Positions 58,899 through 64,000 of a DNA stretch of 64,000 nt are shown piece after piece. Origin of the DNA: Gautieria morchelliformis (Eukaryota > Basidiomycota > Agaricomycetes > Gomphales > Gomphaceae); contig WHVA01000153.1 of the NCBI GenBank assembly GCA_015179125.1, forward strand, positions 124,001-188,000, given 5' to 3'. A program made the position numbers and the translations under genes. A model generated the notes under the pieces. That model was not told the origin of the DNA. It did not search any database and saw only the letters and a list, made by a program, of their open reading frames with translations. Positions within the stretch are counted from its first letter, which is position 1. The number at the start of each line of letters is the position of its first letter.

Positions 58899-60347
58899 AT
58901 GTCCACCCTCCCATCCACCGCTCTTTTCCTCATGTCCTCCCCACCCCCCATCCCTCGGACTCCGTCGCCGAAACTGTTTGGGTGCACTATACGCCTCAGG
59001 GTGCGTCCATCTTTGCAAAATCCCCTTCCTTCCGTGTGGCGTGCTGATTCTGTCCCCAGTGCATCCCTCGCCGCCGCCGCCGCCCCCCGGGTCTGGCGGC
59101 ATAGACCTATTTTCAACCACCGGGGTCCAGCCGGGCCTGTCGAGTCTCCTCCACGCCACCCCGCCTTCCCCGGACGCGCACACTGGCATCTCCTCTGCAC
59201 AACCCGACACCGTGCAGGGTGACAACGACGAACACAAGATGGACTCGCTATGCGCGCACATCAAGTCGATGGTGAAGTACTCTGCGCCACCCCGCAACGT
59301 GCAGGGTGACAACGGCGAATACATCCTTGACCGGCTATTGGCGCAGCTCACGGCGTCGGTGAAGTACCTGAAAGAATTGAAGGCTCAGCGGAAAAAACAT
59401 CTGGCTCCGCGGAAAAAACGTCAGGCTGAGCGGAGCAAACGGGGTCAGTGTGAACGACGGGATGACCACGAACACCCCGGTCCAGCGGTAGGTCCTGCCT
59501 GGGGGAGCACCGGCCATCCGGCAGATGGCGCTCCTGCCACTCCTGTGGCATACGGTACGTGTCCTTTCTCATTCCCATCCCCTGCTTCGCATCTCTCCAA
59601 CGCTGGAGGCTGCCACGACTCCCGCCATCGTTTCTCCCTCATTTTTTCTGCTTTTCGCCTTTCTTCTTGTGCACCAGCCGCTTCCGTCTTTTCACCCTAA
59701 CTAACGCTGGCCCTTCTCCACCCCCAGACCCCGCCCGCGCCCACGGCTACGAAAACACGCACCTGCCTGCGCGCATACAGCCAGCCCCCATCCAAATGTC
59801 GACGCTCATACCCAACCTTAGCCAGGTGCCCGTCACCAGGCGCCAGGACGCCTTACCGTATCACTGGCGCCCAGGCCCGGGCGCCGAGGCTGCGTTCGAG
59901 CCCGCATCGGCCATCGCGTCTGGGTCGGCCCCTGCGCCGGATTCTGACCACTGGAAGAGCCTCGAGTTTGCCGCGGCGCTGAACTGCAACGGCAATGCGG
60001 ACTGCGGCTGCGGCATCTGCCGCAATCCCGCGCCCCTGCCCCGGACCACAGTCCCCCAGGCGACCCCCAACGCGTCCTTTCTGCAGGTAGTGCGCGTGGA
60101 CGCCGGCGCGCAGTATGGGGTTATTGACATGCGCGGGGCGTGGTGGTCGAGCGGGCGCGTCGAGAGTGGGGTTAGTAGCGGCGCCGGGCATGTGCCGGCC
60201 GGGCCGAGCGGAGACGGGAACAGCCTTGCCTTGTGGAGTGTTGGGGGAGGCGGCGCCGGTGGAGCAGGTGCTGGAGCTGAGGATGGGGCTGGAGGGGCCT
60301 ATGCTGGAGCAGACGCTGTGGGTGCCCGGAGTGCAATGCGGAGGTGA
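58899..60347 (+). CDS. Low-complexity basic protein, unknown (start uncertain)
   Basis: A 173-bp intron (59,555-59,727) has a GTACGT donor, a CTAAC branch-like motif and a pyrimidine-rich CAG. It joins a frame open before 59,554 to an exon running to TGA at 60,345-60,347. The first exon probably starts at one of the ATGs from 58,899 onward, but a further intron seems needed near 58,990-59,050. The product contains two related 29-residue units (VQGDNDEH..., VQGDNGEY...), then a basic tract of three seven-residue units (AQRKKHL, APRKKRQ, AERSKRG), a cysteine-containing segment (ADCGCGIC), and a glycine/alanine-rich tail. A nuclear DNA-binding or scaffold role is only a guess. Confidence 0.4.
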
Positions 60348-61480
60348 GAAAGCATGAGCGGGAGCGACATCATAACATGCATTATGCATATGAGGTACGT
60401 GTGTGCCTGCTGGGCTGCGACTGCGTGCTTTTTTTTTGTTGCGTTTTTTGGGGGGGAGCTGTGGAGGGTGCTCGGTCCCGACCGTGTGCGCATGGAGCAG
60501 CGGCGCGGCGTTTGAGGCGGTTTCGCGGAGCGTGCGCGGTGTCCGTTCGCAGCTGTGGTGTTTCGGCGTTTCAGGCGCCTCTTGCTTCTTTCTCTTTATG
60601 TGACATCCTGTGCTTTGTGCTGACGTCCCTTGTTCTGCTCTTATGACATCCGCCAACCATCTACTACCACCGCCTACCAGTGGAAAAGCCAATGACGCCG
60701 ACGAGGACCAAGATCTTTGAGAATTCCCCTGAACACATTCTCCTCTCGCCGTCCTATGCATCCCGTATCCTTTTTTTTTTCTTGACGATATCGAATACGT
60801 ATATATGGAAGTATGTACAGCGTTTTAGGGGTTGGTAGTCGTGGTAGGAAGTCGCACAAGTAGGTGAGGTTATAGGGGGTGCTCGGCCTGAGATCAGTCG
60901 GGGTATTCAGACCGTGAGCCAGTACACTTGCCCGTGCGTTCATTTTGGATAGCTTCGTACATGTTAGTCCTCGTTTGTAGGTCCAAAAAAAAATAGGCAT
61001 TCTAACATCATAAAATGTGGATTCATCACAGCCTGACAAGATTCCATTAACTTGGGCAAATAACTATGCCCATGCATATCGTGTATTTGCGATGCCGTTC
61101 CTTGCATCCATGTTAGAGCCTCGGTAGTAGCCATAACCTGATTGTACTTGAGCCCCTCGAACCCCCTAGAGGCAGAGCGGTGAAGATGAATGCAATTCCA
61201 TTACTGTATTACTTAGGTGGCAGCTCAATGCGAGAGAGAGAGATAATTGTGAGGAAACGAGCGTCGAGTGGCTCGGCAGGGCTCGGCGCTGGACAAGTCG
61301 GCGTCGCGCCCACACCCACCCACATTGTCAGCGAAGGAAATTTCAAGTGCGGGTTACAGCGCGTTCGGGCTCGATTCAATATTTATCACACGCAGTAAAG
61401 ATCAAGTCTACGAGTGAGTTGCAAATTTTATGATTTCTTCAGAGCAGATTTTCATGGTCCGGTTACCGAACGCGCCCTTA
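60348..61480. other. No gene recognised
   Basis: Contains T-rich and A-rich runs (60,769-60,780 and 60,982-60,990) and short frames only. Nothing can be assigned. Confidence 0.45.
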
Positions 61481-64000
61481 ACGTACGTCCTAATGTCGGT
61501 AACAAGCGCGTTTTTCAGCTACAACAACTTGATTACAGAAGCCGGGTGTCATGTGAGCATTCGATGACGTCGCCTGCTAGAGATAGAAGATCGTCGGGCG
61601 ATTAGCTTATGGGCGAAATAGGCTTTATGAAGGGGAGAGTCGGGTTGCTTTCAGTGTTCTGCGGCGCGCTGACTCGCCGATCGTTACATGACTTTATTCT
61701 GCCCTTAGAAGTGTGCGATGGCACTCCCATATGGGAGGGTCCTCGTACACTTCCGCTCGATGCTTCCCAATGATCACACTCACTCTCGGCCCTCAGTAAT
61801 TTCAAAACAAGTTTCCGGTTACTTTATTCATGTTTTTGGTTTCCGTGGCTCCATTGAGCACTATGTTGTATGCCGGCGTCCACCTACCATCTGTACACGG
61901 ATGAACCAATTGGAGACTGAAGTAAACTCAGGACAGGGCCCTGAGCATGATTTGTCTGGTACGTGTCCGTGACAGCTGGGCGTACTCATCGAAACGCAGG
62001 GTTTTCTGATGCCCCAAGGCCATGGCCATGGCTCAGGGTAGTGCCGTAAGCGGTAATTATACGCGGAGGGGCGGTAACAAGGAAGTTGCTAAGGGCTTTA
62101 TATTCAAGCATAAATAAAACAATTAATGCAAACTACACTACTGCCGCCACCCTCAAGCGGCCGGTGATTCTAGTATGCCGAGAATGACAAAGGGGACGAA
62201 CGGGAACTCCCCAGATGTGACTAGGTAAGAGCAGAGATTCTAAACAACGTTAGCGGGCGGATACTAGCTGTACATGGCAAAAAAAGAACTCACCTAGCTG
62301 TACTTTGCAAACCAGTTACTAATACTATAGTCTAAAGTCCACGACAACGGGGACTCCGCCGAGGGCCGAGTTGCCCACTTCTCGAGTCTGAAGCTCCGTT
62401 CCCCTGAGGCGAGGCTCTCCGTGTATGAGTCTATCAGCACGGCAGCATCGGCGCCGGCAGCTCTCCCTCACTCACGCCAGGCCTTAGTACACGAACTCCC
62501 ACACTCGCTTACCGCTCCCACCAGCACCTACCATAGTCCCTAGTAGCCCACCATCCCTGCCTCCATTCCCCCTCCCGTGCCTCAAGCCTGACCCAGGGGG
62601 ATGCATGAACCTATCCTAGCCCTCGCCCATGCCACCTCTCCCCGTCCTTTCCGAGTCTATACTAGCTCCGGCTCCATGTTAAACCTCACTCACTTCAACA
62701 CTGGAAGCACACGCCGACGCACACCCCGCCAAACGTTTCCCCTGGCACGTTTCTGTACACGGATCCGTCCGGTGGGTATCTCTTTGTTTGTTGGAATTGC
62801 GCATGCTACGGCTATTTCGTTTTATTATTATTTTTTACCCCGCTGTGCTGTTTCTGATCCCTTGCTGTTGATCTCATTATCGCCTTTTTCATTCGCCATC
62901 TGTCTCCTCATTGTTGTCTATCGGGTTTATGCCTACCTTCCATGACATCTGAGAGTTATGTTGTTGTTTTTTTGCGTAAACATGATTCCTTCGTATCCCA
63001 TCGCTATGCGTCTCGTGCCCTTCCTTTCGTCCCAGACCCTCGTTCTAATCTTCGTTTGTCTTCCAGTCAACCACACGTGCCCTCAAGTCCTCGTGCCCGG
63101 CAGGAGCAGCTGCAGCCCACAGCACAACCACGTCTGGATAGCGTAGCCACAGACAGCGATACACGTGGGCCTTGGAGCTACACTACCTTTCGACCCATGA
63201 TCGTGCTCGTACTTGCACTCTCCCAATCCACCCAACGTCCACCCCGCCACCCCCCGTCCGTCTCCCGAACACTCACGACGTACACATATGGCTGTGCCGT
63301 GGCTGCTCTTGACCGGACGGCCTAACCCGTGGCCTGCTCCTCGACCCTGGCCTGCACACGCGCTTATACTCCGCCGCCTTCCGTCTGCGGCCAATCTGGG
63401 CCGGTAACGCGCCCACCCTCCCATGCTCGATGCTCGTCAGAAATGGGGTGAATTCGTGCCTATTCGTGCACCCTGTGCGGGCACAGAGCAAGCTGAATGT
63501 GCAGGGCATGTAGAGTGTGCCGGAGACGCATGACCACACTGCCAAGCAGCGTCCATGGGATGCAAGAGCGCAATGTGTTCAGAATTCGCCCACGGTCTAC
63601 GTGTCACATACCCTGCCTTTGGATCTGCCGCCAAAACTCCACCATTCCACTCAACGTCCACCCCGCCCACGCCCTAGTCCGTCTCCCAAACCCTCACGCG
63701 CGGTGTACATGGAGTTGAGCCGTAGCCGCTCTTGACAGCGGGGCCCTGACCTGCTCCTCGACCCTGACCTACACACCCATACTCCGTCGCTTTCCGTCTA
63801 CGGCCGGTAGCGCTCTCACCCTCCCATGCTCGTCAGAGCTGGTTGAATTCGTACACCATCACTTTTGGCGAGACGTGCTGCTTGCACAGGTAGACGCCCT
63901 AGACATGCCACCACCAGGTACCTGCGCATGGTACCCTCGTCTCCTTTCCACGCCTCGTGGGTGCGGATTTCAGGATTTTCGCCGCGAGACAGCTGAATTA
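61481..64000 (-). repeat. Dispersed repeat C, copy 2 (inverted, runs off the window)
   Basis: Reverse complement of 13,205-15,515 with high similarity over the whole length. The left border is sharp at 61,481, where ACGTACGTCCTAAT begins. The right end of the window falls inside the matching region, so the element extends further. As in the other copy, long frames are present on both strands but differ in stops. Confidence 0.8.

Noticed and set aside
1-64000. One giant palindrome joining both pairs of inverted repeats
   Set aside because: A single inverted duplication would place the partner of repeat C (13.2 kb) to the left of the partner of repeat A (1 kb) on the right side. The observed order is A' then C', so the copies are independent dispersed repeats.

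Overview
This window is nuclear DNA of a filamentous fungus, most likely a basidiomycete of the Agaricomycetes type. The evidence is many short introns (about 40-85 bp, mostly GT-AG, some GC-AG) in conserved eukaryotic housekeeping genes, and fungal-type families (F-box/LRR-like, C2H2 zinc-finger, hotdog thioesterase, DUF1774-like membrane protein). Exon coordinates were built by hand from splice signals and reading phase, with no alignments run.

Layout. (1) 1-29.9 kb is repeat-rich. It holds a dispersed 1.5-1.7 kb repeat (1-1665), a 2.3 kb repeat (13.2-15.5 kb), and a block present three times: inverted at about 3.8-8.0 kb, and direct at about 15.7-20.85 kb and 25.2-29.95 kb. Each block carries a small C2H2 zinc-finger gene and remnants of an unidentified gene ('gene X'). 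The two direct copies end at URM1, which is intact only in the distal copy (29,512-29,949). One full-length dead URM1 and two truncated ones lie at 20.5-22.6 kb. (2) 29.5-50.4 kb is a compact gene island: URM1 (-), a DUF1774-like membrane protein (+), a Gfo/Idh/MocA-family oxidoreductase (-), a hypothetical gene (-), an F-box-like protein (+), CSN5 (+), a C2H2 transcription factor (-), a hotdog thioesterase (-), proteasome beta-4 PRE1 (+) and the importin-alpha exporter CSE1 (+). (3) 50.5-64 kb is repeat-rich again. It has an inverted copy of the first repeat (50.55-52.05 kb), a degenerate tandem array (52.6-57.2 kb) containing a retroposed insert with a target-site duplication, a MITE-like palindrome (57.7 kb), one low-complexity gene (about 58.9-60.35 kb) and an inverted copy of the 13.2 kb repeat running off the window end.

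Functional themes: ubiquitin-like and proteolytic control (URM1, CSN5, PRE1, F-box) and nuclear transport (CSE1) sit close together, but nothing in the sequence shows co-regulation. No transposase, reverse transcriptase, rRNA, convincing tRNA or CRISPR array was found. The most unusual local biology is the serial duplication and decay of URM1 with its zinc-finger neighbour, and the repeat/retroposon structure of the flanks.
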